DNA from: Kiritimatiellia bacterium
GTDB taxonomy: Bacteria > Verrucomicrobiota > Kiritimatiellia > SLAD01
NCBI GenBank assembly: GCA_007126995.1
Contig: SLAD01000252.1
Location: 1-10,127, forward strand
DNA: 10,127 nucleotides
Direction: 5' to 3'
Both the position numbers and the translations under genes were made by a program. Under the pieces are notes generated by a model that was not told the DNA's origin, searched no databases, and saw only the letters and a program-made list of their open reading frames with translations. This document shows, one piece after another, positions 1-6,729 of the stretch; the stretch's first letter is position 1; each line of letters starts with the position of its first letter.

Positions 1-172
1 ACCCGACCAGCAACGAAATCCGAGCACCATCACGGATGCCGCCCTCTTGGCGGAGAACGCGTACGCGCTCCCAAGGTGGCGTCAGGCACTTAAACGCGCC
101 GGGCGCCTCATGCCAATCGAAGACCGCTTGGGCAGAAGCTGCAATTTCGCTGCGTTTGATGAATGTCCCCAT
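1..172 (-). CDS. SRPBCC (START-like) family protein, 3' end outside window
   Basis: Only the first 57 residues are in the window; the gene runs off the left edge. The visible sequence begins MGTFIKRSEIAASAQAVFDW and continues with WHEAPGAF, LTPPWERVRVL and GGIRDGARISL. These match the N-terminal half of SRPBCC / polyketide-cyclase-like proteins, the ligand-binding helix-grip fold that in many bacteria stands alone or is fused to a TIGR01777-type sugar epimerase. The ATG lies 9 bases past the stop of the upstream SDR gene, and its ribosome binding site (AAGGA, spacing about 7) overlaps that stop codon, so the two are almost certainly one operon and probably coupled. The ligand is unknown. Whether an epimerase domain follows cannot be seen here. 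Confidence 0.8.
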   Translation of the reverse strand, partial: MGTFIKRSEIAASAQAVFDWHEAPGAFKCLTPPWERVRVLRQEGGIRDGARISLLVG

Positions 173-181
173 AAATAATCC

Positions 182-928
182 TTAACGAGCACGTACCGTG
201 CTTAGTCCGCCATCAACTCCTAAGACCTGCCCGGTCACCCAGTTTTGAGCGGGATCCAAGAACCACGCGATCGCTGAAGCCACTTCTTCGGCTTCGCCGA
301 TGCGACCGAGCGGATGCATCCGCTTCGATGCCTCGAGCGATGCTTCATTGCCAGTGATTTTGGCTGCCAGCGGAGTGTCGGTCAGTCCGGGCGCGACCAC
401 GTTGTAACGGATCTTCTTGGAGGCATATGTAGCCGCCGCCGATAGCGCCAATCCAATCAGTCCTGACTTGGCGGCCGCAATCGCCTCATGATTGGGGATA
501 CCGATTCGCGCGGCCACCGTGGATATAAAGACGACCGATCCGCCTTCTTTCGGAAACGCCTTGGCCGCTGCCTGTGTGATCGCAAATGCCGACGTGAGAT
601 TGACCGCAATCGTTTCAGCCCATTCTTCTTCCGACGTCAAATGCGCTGGCTTAAGCAACATCGTTCCGAACGCATTGACAATTCCTGCCAGTGGCGCTTC
701 CTCAGCTTGAGCGTTGGCGATCACCTCTTTGATGCGGGCGGCGTCGTGCGCCTCACAGTGCTCCACGCTCGCTCCAAATTCATCCGCCACCTCTTTCAAC
801 GACTGCTCATTGCGTCCCGCAATCACAAGACGGGCATCGCGCGCCGCCAGCAGACGACACAGCTCGCGGCCAATCCCGCCGCTACCCCCGAAAATGAGAA
901 ATGTTTTGTCTGACAAATCCTTTGGCAT
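182..928 (-). CDS. SDR family oxidoreductase lacking the canonical catalytic Tyr
   Basis: This 248-residue protein has the normal length and motif order of a classical short-chain dehydrogenase/reductase. It has a glycine-rich cofactor loop GGSGGIG (residues 14-20), AGR at 37-39 after beta-2, a NAFG version of the NAG motif (85-88), VN ending at N110, the catalytic-serine strand FIS (S136), the APGLTDTPL segment (about 179-187) and the C-terminal VTGQVLGVDGG. Classical SDRs have YxxxK; here the aligned stretch is NHEAIAAAK, with Lys154 kept but Ile150 in place of Tyr. The rest looks intact, so this is probably a genuine subfamily with altered chemistry or a non-enzymatic role, not a decayed gene. 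Family membership is firm; the substrate is unknown. The start has a strong AAAGGAG site upstream. It is the first gene of a unit with the SRPBCC gene that follows it. Confidence 0.93.
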   Translation of the reverse strand: MPKDLSDKTFLIFGGSGGIGRELCRLLAARDARLVIAGRNEQSLKEVADEFGASVEHCEAHDAARIKEVIANAQAEEAPLAGIVNAFGTMLLKPAHLTSEEEWAETIAVNLTSAFAITQAAAKAFPKEGGSVVFISTVAARIGIPNHEAIAAAKSGLIGLALSAAATYASKKIRYNVVAPGLTDTPLAAKITGNEASLEASKRMHPLGRIGEAEEVASAIAWFLDPAQNWVTGQVLGVDGGLSTVRAR

Positions 929-934
929 GCTCTT

Positions 935-941
935 CTCCTTT
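935..941 (-). promoter_or_regulatory. Shine-Dalgarno site of the SDR gene
   Basis: Read on the minus strand this is AAAGGAG, six bases before the ATG at 928. It is a near-perfect site and fixes the SDR start. Confidence 0.75.
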
Positions 942-1015
942 GGGAAAGGTGTCGCGCGGCATGCCGAGACCTAACAGGGTCAGCAGAATGCATCAAATTT
1001 TCACCGAGATAAAGA

Positions 1016-1045
1016 TTGACAGATTCCCTGAATTCGGTCTAAGGT
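1016..1045 (+). promoter_or_regulatory. Candidate sigma-70-type promoter of the Hcp operon
   Basis: A perfect TTGACA (1016-1021) is followed after 18 bases by TAAGGT (1040-1045), a weak -10 match that keeps the conserved first two bases and the last T. Transcription would start at about 1051-1054, essentially at the ATG of the Hcp gene. If real, the mRNA would be leaderless or nearly so. The alternative is that AAGG (1041-1044) is the ribosome binding site (spacing about 9) and the promoter lies further upstream. The -35 box is convincing; the -10 box is not. Confidence 0.4.
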
Positions 1046-1053
1046 TTTGCACT

Positions 1054-1677
1054 ATGAAGACACCATCCAAAACCAAAGTCGTGGCGCTGACTGCTCCGTT
1101 GGCAGCGCTGGCCGTTTCGAATGTTCATGGCGCTTTCGATGCCTTCTTGAAAATTGAGGGTCCAGATGTTAAGGGCGACTCTCAAGTTGACGGGTACGAG
1201 GGCGAGATTGAGATTTTATCTTTCTCGTGGGGCGTATCGAATCCGAACACCATAGGAAGGATCTCTGGAGCAGGCGGAGGCTCTGGCAAGGTTACCGTGT
1301 CAGATTTCTCTGTCGGCAAGCGGATAGACAAGGCATCTCCGAAGCTGTTCCGTTCGGCAGTAGTCGCGGACCACTTTCTTGACCCTGACGATGATGGTGA
1401 TAGTGTGCCCATTCGCCTCATGATGACCTACACGCCTGAGGGAAGCGATGCCTCTGTCGAGGTCTTATCCATGGAGCTAAATAACGCGGTCATTTCTGAG
1501 CTGCATGCCGAGTGGCGCAAGTCGGGCGGCGATGATTCGCCAATGGAGACAGTTTCTTTTACCTTTGGCCAAGTCAAGGTGAATTACTCGGAGCAAGAGG
1601 ATGGGAATTATGTGGGCTTGGATCCCGACCGAGCGATCGCCATTGAAAATCCGGCCCTCGAAGACGACGAGGACTGA
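1054..1677 (+). CDS. Exported Hcp-family (type VI secretion tube-like) protein
   Basis: This 207-residue protein belongs to the Hcp family, whose members form hexameric rings that stack into the type VI secretion tube. The family pattern is clear: FDAFLKIEGPDVKGDSQVDGY (about 28-48, with the GDS core), EIEILSFSWGVSN (51-63), GGGSGKVTVSDFSVGKRIDKASPKLF (about 74-99) and ETVSFTFGQVKVNY (165-178). Unlike ordinary cytoplasmic Hcp, it starts with a Sec-type signal: Lys-rich n-region, hydrophobic stretch about 9-22 and likely cleavage after Gly26 (VHG|AFD). The mature protein would be periplasmic or secreted. It ends in an acidic tail, EDDED. The in-frame extension back to 901 is rejected because it would bury the signal peptide and overlap the divergent SDR gene. 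The stop overlaps the next start (TGATG). No other T6SS gene is in the window, so a role outside a contractile system is possible. By eye, codon use is more T-ending than in downstream genes. Confidence 0.88.
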   Translation: MKTPSKTKVVALTAPLAALAVSNVHGAFDAFLKIEGPDVKGDSQVDGYEGEIEILSFSWGVSNPNTIGRISGAGGGSGKVTVSDFSVGKRIDKASPKLFRSAVVADHFLDPDDDGDSVPIRLMMTYTPEGSDASVEVLSMELNNAVISELHAEWRKSGGDDSPMETVSFTFGQVKVNYSEQEDGNYVGLDPDRAIAIENPALEDDED

Positions 1678-2426
1678 TGAAGCGATTCATCACCATGATC
1701 GGAGCCTGCGTGCTCCTGACCACAGCGGCCACCGCAGATGAGTATGCCTGGTTGCGATTCGATCCCGAACGACCGGGGACAGCGCACGATCCGGCCTTCA
1801 CCAACGGCTGGCATGCCATCGAGCAATTCGAGTTTTCCGCCCCGGAAATCGGTGAAGCCGTGGCGGTGCTTGGATTCATTGGCCCGATCGGCCCAGCCAG
1901 CCCACAGTTGATGCAAGACGTGATCGATGAAACCTACTTCGACTTGGCTGAGTTGGTGCTCGATGTCGGTGCCGGTCAATCACGCTTGGTGTTGGAGGGA
2001 GTGATGTTAGCTGAGCAAGCGATTGAGTGGGAAGGTGAAGCGCAGGGTCCGCGGCAACACTTGAGCCTTGCCTTCAGGACCATCACTTACATTTACGGGC
2101 CGGATGATGAAACGATTACCGGATCGTATAGTGAGGTGGACCTTGCGACGGGTGCCGGCAGCGCGGGCGATTATCATCCGCGTGACCCCACCGTGCCGCC
2201 GATCTTCGGGGCTACGTTATCACGGGACAGCCTGCAACCCAATGCGTTCCAACTAACTTGGGCGAGCGAGCCGGGTGTGCAGTATGATGTGGAATACTCC
2301 GATGATCTCACTGATCCCGACGGCTGGACGGTCGTGCCGGGCGGTCAAGTCTTCGGCGGCGACGGGCGGCTCACGACAATCCATGTCACGGAGTCGCTCG
2401 GCTTTTATCGTGTCCGGGAACGCTAA
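1677..2426 (+). CDS. Exported divergent Hcp-like protein with verrucomicrobial C-terminal module
   Basis: This 249-residue protein has a clear signal peptide (residues 1-20, likely cleavage ATA|D). Residues 22-143 look like a degenerate version of the Hcp fold in the preceding gene. GWHAIEQFEFS sits where Hcp has GYEGEIEILSFS, ASPQLM matches ASPKLF, and HLSLAFRTITYIY matches TVSFTFGQVKVNY. The GDS and GGGSGK motifs of Hcp are gone. After a linker, residues about 190-247 (FQLTWASEPGVQYDVEYSDDL to LGFYRVRER) form a small beta module common at the C termini of exported verrucomicrobial proteins. The coding region overlaps the preceding Hcp gene and the following methyltransferase gene by one base each, so it is probably translationally coupled to both. 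The Hcp relationship is my inference from motif order and is less certain than the signal peptide and C-terminal module. Function is unknown; partnership with the neighbouring Hcp protein is plausible. Confidence 0.82.
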   Translation: MKRFITMIGACVLLTTAATADEYAWLRFDPERPGTAHDPAFTNGWHAIEQFEFSAPEIGEAVAVLGFIGPIGPASPQLMQDVIDETYFDLAELVLDVGAGQSRLVLEGVMLAEQAIEWEGEAQGPRQHLSLAFRTITYIYGPDDETITGSYSEVDLATGAGSAGDYHPRDPTVPPIFGATLSRDSLQPNAFQLTWASEPGVQYDVEYSDDLTDPDGWTVVPGGQVFGGDGRLTTIHVTESLGFYRVRER

Positions 2427-3919
2427 TGGCGACTGGGCTGTTCCCCGGTCTTGCGGATTGGCAACCGGCTGAATTTGTTTCGCGCCTGGGAGGGGCGGGG
2501 TATACGGGTGACGTCGTAAAGGAGGCCCCCAGCCCTTTACGCGTCCCGTATACACCCGTAGCGCGGCAAGCGGCGCTGGCGCTGCTAGCCGACTCGAATA
2601 CCCCCTTCGCCACGGCTGCCCGCCTATTTCACTTGGGCGATGCCGTGCCGTTACAAAACGCCATGGACCTGCTTGGCTGGACGATCCGGGATCTCATGGA
2701 CCTCGGGCTAGTCCACAGCAACGACGGTTTCGTCGAGGCCGCCGTCCAGATCTCGCCGCAAGGCGAGGAGTGGATTGCCACCGACTTCCCGCACAAGCAA
2801 ACGGACCATGAAGCAGACTGGGTGATGGGCGTCGGCCCGTCCACGCGCCAGCTCAATCATCTCATTCCGCCCATCGACCAACCTCACATCCTGGAAGCGG
2901 GTTGTGGCATCGGTTGGGTGGCGCGACAGCAAGTCCGTCGTGGGGCCACCGCCGTCGCAACGGACATCAATCCGCGCGCGCTTGCCTTAGCGCGCCTGAA
3001 TGATCGGCTCAATCAAGTCGAGGGCATCACCTATGCGGAGGGCGATTTCTTTCTCGCCGCAGCGGAATTCGCGCCGTTCGATGTGATTGTGGCGAATCCC
3101 CCCTACATTTTGTCGCCCGGCGGCGACCGCACCTATTGCGAAACCCCGGATGGGCAGACCTTATGCAAATCCGTCGTATCCCGTGCCGCGGATTACTTGA
3201 AACCCGGCGGATATGCGATCGTTCTGCTGAACTGGGTTCACGAAACGGATGACGATTGGGCGGATGAGCCGCTGCGATGGCTCGGGGATGCGTCGGTGCA
3301 ATGCTGGTTACACCAAACGGAGTGCTCCAGTCCCGAACAATACGCGTGGCAATGGGTCCACACCGATCCCCGCCTCACGGATCCAGGCAGCGTAGCGAGA
3401 GAATATCATCGCTGGCTGACCTTTTACCGCGAGCGTGAAGTTCAGCGCATCAGTCTGGGCTGCTGCTTCATCCGAAACCCGCTGCCTGAAGAACCCGGCT
3501 GGCGACGAACGAACGCACGCCAACTGCGCGGATTCAGCCCACTGGCGGGACAGGATTTAGACACCGTGATGCGCAATGAGACGTGGTTACGCCAAACCGA
3601 ACCGGACACCGACACCTTGCTGGATACCCTTTATCAGCCCGCGCAGGGTATTGGCGCAGCGGTCCAGATGGTCCTCCGCGAGGGTTGGCGACGCGATGTG
3701 ATTGATCTGCACTCGCCCGGGCAACTCGCCTATGGTGGCCAAATCGACGAAACCGTGCTGCGCCTGCTCGAGCTGCTGGCGCAAGGGCAACCCGCACGTC
3801 AGCTTGTCGCATCCCTGCAAGCCAAAGCGGCAGACAACGCGCGCACCTCGATCACCCAGGAAATTGCTGGATTGGTGCGTAACCTGTTGGCCTTCGGATT
3901 GGTTACGCGCTCGCAATAG
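2426..3919 (+). CDS. Class I SAM-dependent methyltransferase with NPPY motif and N-terminal helical domain
   Basis: This 497-residue cytoplasmic protein contains a class I methyltransferase domain at about residues 135-270. Motif I is ILEAGCGIGWVA (155-166), followed by an acidic ribose-binding residue in ATDINPRAL (D180), GDFF (207-209) and the catalytic-type VANPPYILSPGG (222-233). NPPY is shared by enzymes that methylate planar nitrogens: PrmC/HemK glutamine methyltransferases, RsmC/RlmG-type rRNA guanine enzymes and N6-adenine or N4-cytosine DNA enzymes. An N-terminal alpha-helical, winged-helix-like region (about 45-125) resembles the DUF7059-type domain found before such MTS domains. 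A C-terminal region (about 395-497) also looks helical and substrate-binding. The protein is far longer than PrmC, so it is not simply that enzyme. The start overlaps the previous stop (TAATG), implying coupling to the exported Hcp-like genes, which is an odd context. The target is unknown. Confidence 0.85.
   Translation: MATGLFPGLADWQPAEFVSRLGGAGYTGDVVKEAPSPLRVPYTPVARQAALALLADSNTPFATAARLFHLGDAVPLQNAMDLLGWTIRDLMDLGLVHSNDGFVEAAVQISPQGEEWIATDFPHKQTDHEADWVMGVGPSTRQLNHLIPPIDQPHILEAGCGIGWVARQQVRRGATAVATDINPRALALARLNDRLNQVEGITYAEGDFFLAAAEFAPFDVIVANPPYILSPGGDRTYCETPDGQTLCKSVVSRAADYLKPGGYAIVLLNWVHETDDDWADEPLRWLGDASVQCWLHQTECSSPEQYAWQWVHTDPRLTDPGSVAREYHRWLTFYREREVQRISLGCCFIRNPLPEEPGWRRTNARQLRGFSPLAGQDLDTVMRNETWLRQTEPDTDTLLDTLYQPAQGIGAAVQMVLREGWRRDVIDLHSPGQLAYGGQIDETVLRLLELLAQGQPARQLVASLQAKAADNARTSITQEIAGLVRNLLAFGLVTRSQ
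2497..2557. repeat. Imperfect inverted repeat inside the methyltransferase 5' coding region
   Basis: The left arm (2497-2522) reads GGGGTATACGGG, then TGACGT, then CGTAAAGG. The right arm (2533-2557) reads CCCTTTACG, then CGT, then CCCGTATACACCC. The arms pair as GTATACGGG/CCCGTATAC and CGTAAAGG/CCTTTACG with a small asymmetric mismatch between, around a roughly ten-base purine/C-rich loop. It lies about 70-130 bases after the ATG and encodes residues about 25-44, before the recognisable domain. It could form a strong mRNA hairpin after the coupled start or be a DNA-binding site. Which of these, if either, cannot be decided from sequence alone. Confidence 0.55.
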
Positions 3920-3978
3920 ATGAGTGGCGAGAAATGCGGGCTAGCGATAGCGGCTTGCAGTCTGATACGCTCGGCCAC

Positions 3979-6729
3979 ATGCGTGTAGCGGTTCTATTCC
4001 TGTTGATCTCCTTGTGCCTGCCCGGTCCAGCTCAATCCGGCTGGATCGAGTCCACGGTGGACCCGCAGACGGGCGAGGCGCAAACTGTCATTCACGTAAC
4101 AGTTTTCGAGCTGCCTGACCCTAGTCGAACCGACACCGCCTCGCGCGCTGAAGTCGCGGCCGTGCGTGCGTTTGTGCGGCAGTTCCCCGACATCTTCGCC
4201 AAACGCTATCGTGATCGCTATCAAGCGAATCCTCAACGCTACGGGAACCACAACTGGGACAATGTCGCGGTGCAGTTACACCGCTTTTCGGGCATTCGCG
4301 TGCCGGGCGTTGAATCGGACTTGCTCGCCATCGCCGGCGGCGTGGCGCCTGACATTCTCTATGTCAATTTCCGCAAGTCAGACACCTACATCCAGCAAGG
4401 TTTTCTCCATCCCCTGGACCGGCCCGAGGACAACTACTTCACCGCCATGACGGAGGAGGAAATCGAGTATCGCGTGCATGAAAAGATCTGGCCGGTCATT
4501 CAGCGGCCCGGCCCCACCGGCGAAACCCACGTCTGGGCGCTGCCCTACGGCGGCGCGTTAGGCAAGGTGCTGCTCTACCGCAAGGATTTGTTCGATGCCG
4601 CCGACATCCCCTACCCCACGAAGGACTGGACGTGGGACGATCTCTATGAGGCTGCCCGCGCCCTCACCGATCCGGCCACCGGACGCTATGGCTTGGCCCT
4701 GGGCACCGGTCGACACCAATCCTGGTTTTGGATCACCTTCCTGTGGTCGGCCGGGGGCGAGGTGATGATTCAGGACGAGGAGTCGGGTGATTGGGAAATT
4801 GTGTTCGACTCCCACGAAGCCGCGGTAGCGCTCGACTTTTATACACGCATCAGCACGGAACCCTGGATCGACCGCTTGGGACAGCGGCGCTACGGTTTCG
4901 TGCATAAGGATGCCGGGGAACGCTCATTGAAATGGGATCGCGGCGAAATCGGCATGCAATTCGCCTACGTTGACGAAAAGCTGTTCGCGACAATTAACCC
5001 GGACATTACCGGCATGGCCCCTGTTCCGAAAGGCCCCACGGGCGTGCGCGGCGCCGAACTGAACAGCCGCATGATGGGGCTGTTTAGTGAAATCGATGAT
5101 CCGGTGGTTCGCGATGCGGCCTGGGAGTTCATTCGCTTTCGCGATAGCCGGCCCGCCATGGAGGTTTACACCCGCGTGATGGTGGAAGGCGGCCTAGGAC
5201 AATTCATTCACCCGCGCTACTTGCAGGAATTTGGTTTCGAGGATGTCGTTCGGTTGGCTCCGCGCGGCTGGGCGGAGGTATTCGAAATCGCGATTGAAAC
5301 CGGCAAACCGGAACCCTACGGACGCCACAGCAATGTGGCCTACAACTTCATGGATATTCCGATCGACCGGGCGGAACGGTTGGCGATGCAAGGGCAATTA
5401 CCGGACAACGAGGAAGCGCGCCTCGCGGTCATGCAGGACTTGTTGCGCGATGCCGCCAATCGCGCCCGCGAAGAGATGCTGGGCGTGATCGCCCCGGAAG
5501 AACATCGCAAGCGACGCGCAACGGCGCTGCTGGTCCTCTTGAGCATCCTGGTTTCCTTCAGCTATGTCTTTCGGCATATCGTGCAGACTTTTTCGCCACC
5601 CCGCGTGGTCGATAACCCGAGCCGTGCGGGAGAATGGCAATGGCGTCGCTTTGCGCCCGCTTATGTCATCTTGCTGCCCGCTGTGCTGACGATCTTTGTC
5701 TGGCAATACGTTCCGTTGGTGCGGGGCTCGATTATGGCGTTTCAGGACTATCGCCTGCTCGGCGGCTCGCAATGGGTGTGGCTGGACAACTTCGGCGCTG
5801 TGCTCTGGGATTCGGCTTGGTGGCTATCCGTGTGGCACGCGATTCGGTACAGCGCGCTCGTGATTGGCCTGACCTTTCTGCCCCCTATCATTCTCGCCAT
5901 TCTCTTGCAGGAGGTACCACGCGGGAAAATCTTCTTCCGCACAGTGTTCTATCTGCCCGCGGTCATCACGGGCTTGGTGGTCATCATTCTCTGGAAGATG
6001 TTCTATGATCCAAGCGAGCGGGGCGCGTTGAATGCTTTGCTGATGCAGATTCCGGCGATCGCCTATCTCGCGGTTGGGCTGGGCCTGTTCTGGGTCGCCT
6101 TCCTTTTCTTTCGACGGCTGATGTTTCACGGTAGCCGTCTCGGCGCCCTACTCTTTCTGGCCGGTGGTATGCTGATCCTCTACACGTGTTATCGCTTGGC
6201 CCACCCGATTCTTTTTCAGGAAGGCGTCACACTCGCCCAGCGCATCTTCGGCACGCTACCCGAGCCCTATCGCTGGCTGACAGATCCCGATGTCGCCATG
6301 CTGGCCTGCGTCATTCCGCTGGTATGGGCGGGCATGGGCCCGGGTTGCCTGATTTATTTGGCGGCGTTGAAAGGCATCGCTGATGAATACTACGAGGCGG
6401 CGGACATGGACGGCGCGACCTTCATTGACAAGGTGCTGTTCATTATCTTTCCTATGCTCAAACCGCTTATCATCATCAACTTTGTGGGCGTCTTTATTTC
6501 TTCCTGGTACGGCGCAACCGACAACATTTTGGCGATGACCGGTGGCGGCGCAGACACGGAAGTGGCCGGCCTGCACATCTTCTACAAGGCCTTCATCTTC
6601 CTGCAATTCGGGCCGGCCACCGCCATGGCTTGGCTGCTGGGCCTGATGCTGATTGGTTTTACGGTCTACCAATTGCGCATCCTGTCGCGGATCGAGTTCA
6701 GAACGACGGGCGATCCGGAACGACGGTAA
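3979..6729 (+). CDS. Fused extracellular solute-binding protein and ABC sugar-type permease (MalF/UgpA-like)
   Basis: From the ATG at 3979 this is 916 residues. Residues 1-21 form a signal peptide. Residues about 35-500 are a family-1 (sugar-type) solute-binding domain, with typical PDILYVNF, WALPYGGALGKVLLYRKDLFD, WTWDDLYEAARAL and a GEIGMQFAY segment. A transmembrane anchor follows (about 514-530), then the permease domain: RRFAPAYVILLPAVLTIFVW (557-575), helices at about 620-643 and 653-672, and the EAA loop EYYEAADMDGATFIDKVLFIIFP (803-825) that contacts the ATPase. Two extra predicted helices (about 690-711 and 721-742) sit before the EAA part. The role is substrate capture in the periplasm and passage through the inner membrane. 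Typical partners, a MalG-like permease and an ATPase, are absent from both sides. A start at 3934 would add 15 polar residues before the signal and is less likely. The substrate is unknown. The last 32 bases overlap the convergent gene. Confidence 0.9.
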   Translation: MRVAVLFLLISLCLPGPAQSGWIESTVDPQTGEAQTVIHVTVFELPDPSRTDTASRAEVAAVRAFVRQFPDIFAKRYRDRYQANPQRYGNHNWDNVAVQLHRFSGIRVPGVESDLLAIAGGVAPDILYVNFRKSDTYIQQGFLHPLDRPEDNYFTAMTEEEIEYRVHEKIWPVIQRPGPTGETHVWALPYGGALGKVLLYRKDLFDAADIPYPTKDWTWDDLYEAARALTDPATGRYGLALGTGRHQSWFWITFLWSAGGEVMIQDEESGDWEIVFDSHEAAVALDFYTRISTEPWIDRLGQRRYGFVHKDAGERSLKWDRGEIGMQFAYVDEKLFATINPDITGMAPVPKGPTGVRGAELNSRMMGLFSEIDDPVVRDAAWEFIRFRDSRPAMEVYTRVMVEGGLGQFIHPRYLQEFGFEDVVRLAPRGWAEVFEIAIETGKPEPYGRHSNVAYNFMDIPIDRAERLAMQGQLPDNEEARLAVMQDLLRDAANRAREEMLGVIAPEEHRKRRATALLVLLSILVSFSYVFRHIVQTFSPPRVVDNPSRAGEWQWRRFAPAYVILLPAVLTIFVWQYVPLVRGSIMAFQDYRLLGGSQWVWLDNFGAVLWDSAWWLSVWHAIRYSALVIGLTFLPPIILAILLQEVPRGKIFFRTVFYLPAVITGLVVIILWKMFYDPSERGALNALLMQIPAIAYLAVGLGLFWVAFLFFRRLMFHGSRLGALLFLAGGMLILYTCYRLAHPILFQEGVTLAQRIFGTLPEPYRWLTDPDVAMLACVIPLVWAGMGPGCLIYLAALKGIADEYYEAADMDGATFIDKVLFIIFPMLKPLIIINFVGVFISSWYGATDNILAMTGGGADTEVAGLHIFYKAFIFLQFGPATAMAWLLGLMLIGFTVYQLRILSRIEFRTTGDPERR

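Noticed and set aside
488..913. Open frame on the plus strand opposite the SDR gene
   Set aside because: It is a low-complexity, basic shadow of a clear SDR gene and has no recognisable motif.
901..1053. In-frame 51-codon extension of the Hcp gene starting at 901
   Set aside because: It overlaps the divergent SDR coding region, has no family similarity and would place the signal peptide inside the protein.
3934..3978. Upstream ATG at 3934 as start of the ABC fusion
   Set aside because: It adds 15 polar residues before an otherwise well-formed signal peptide. It cannot be fully excluded because neither start has a strong ribosome binding site.
6256..6672. 138-codon minus-strand frame within the ABC permease region
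   Set aside because: It is a hydrophilic antisense shadow of the membrane helices and EAA loop, with no supporting context.
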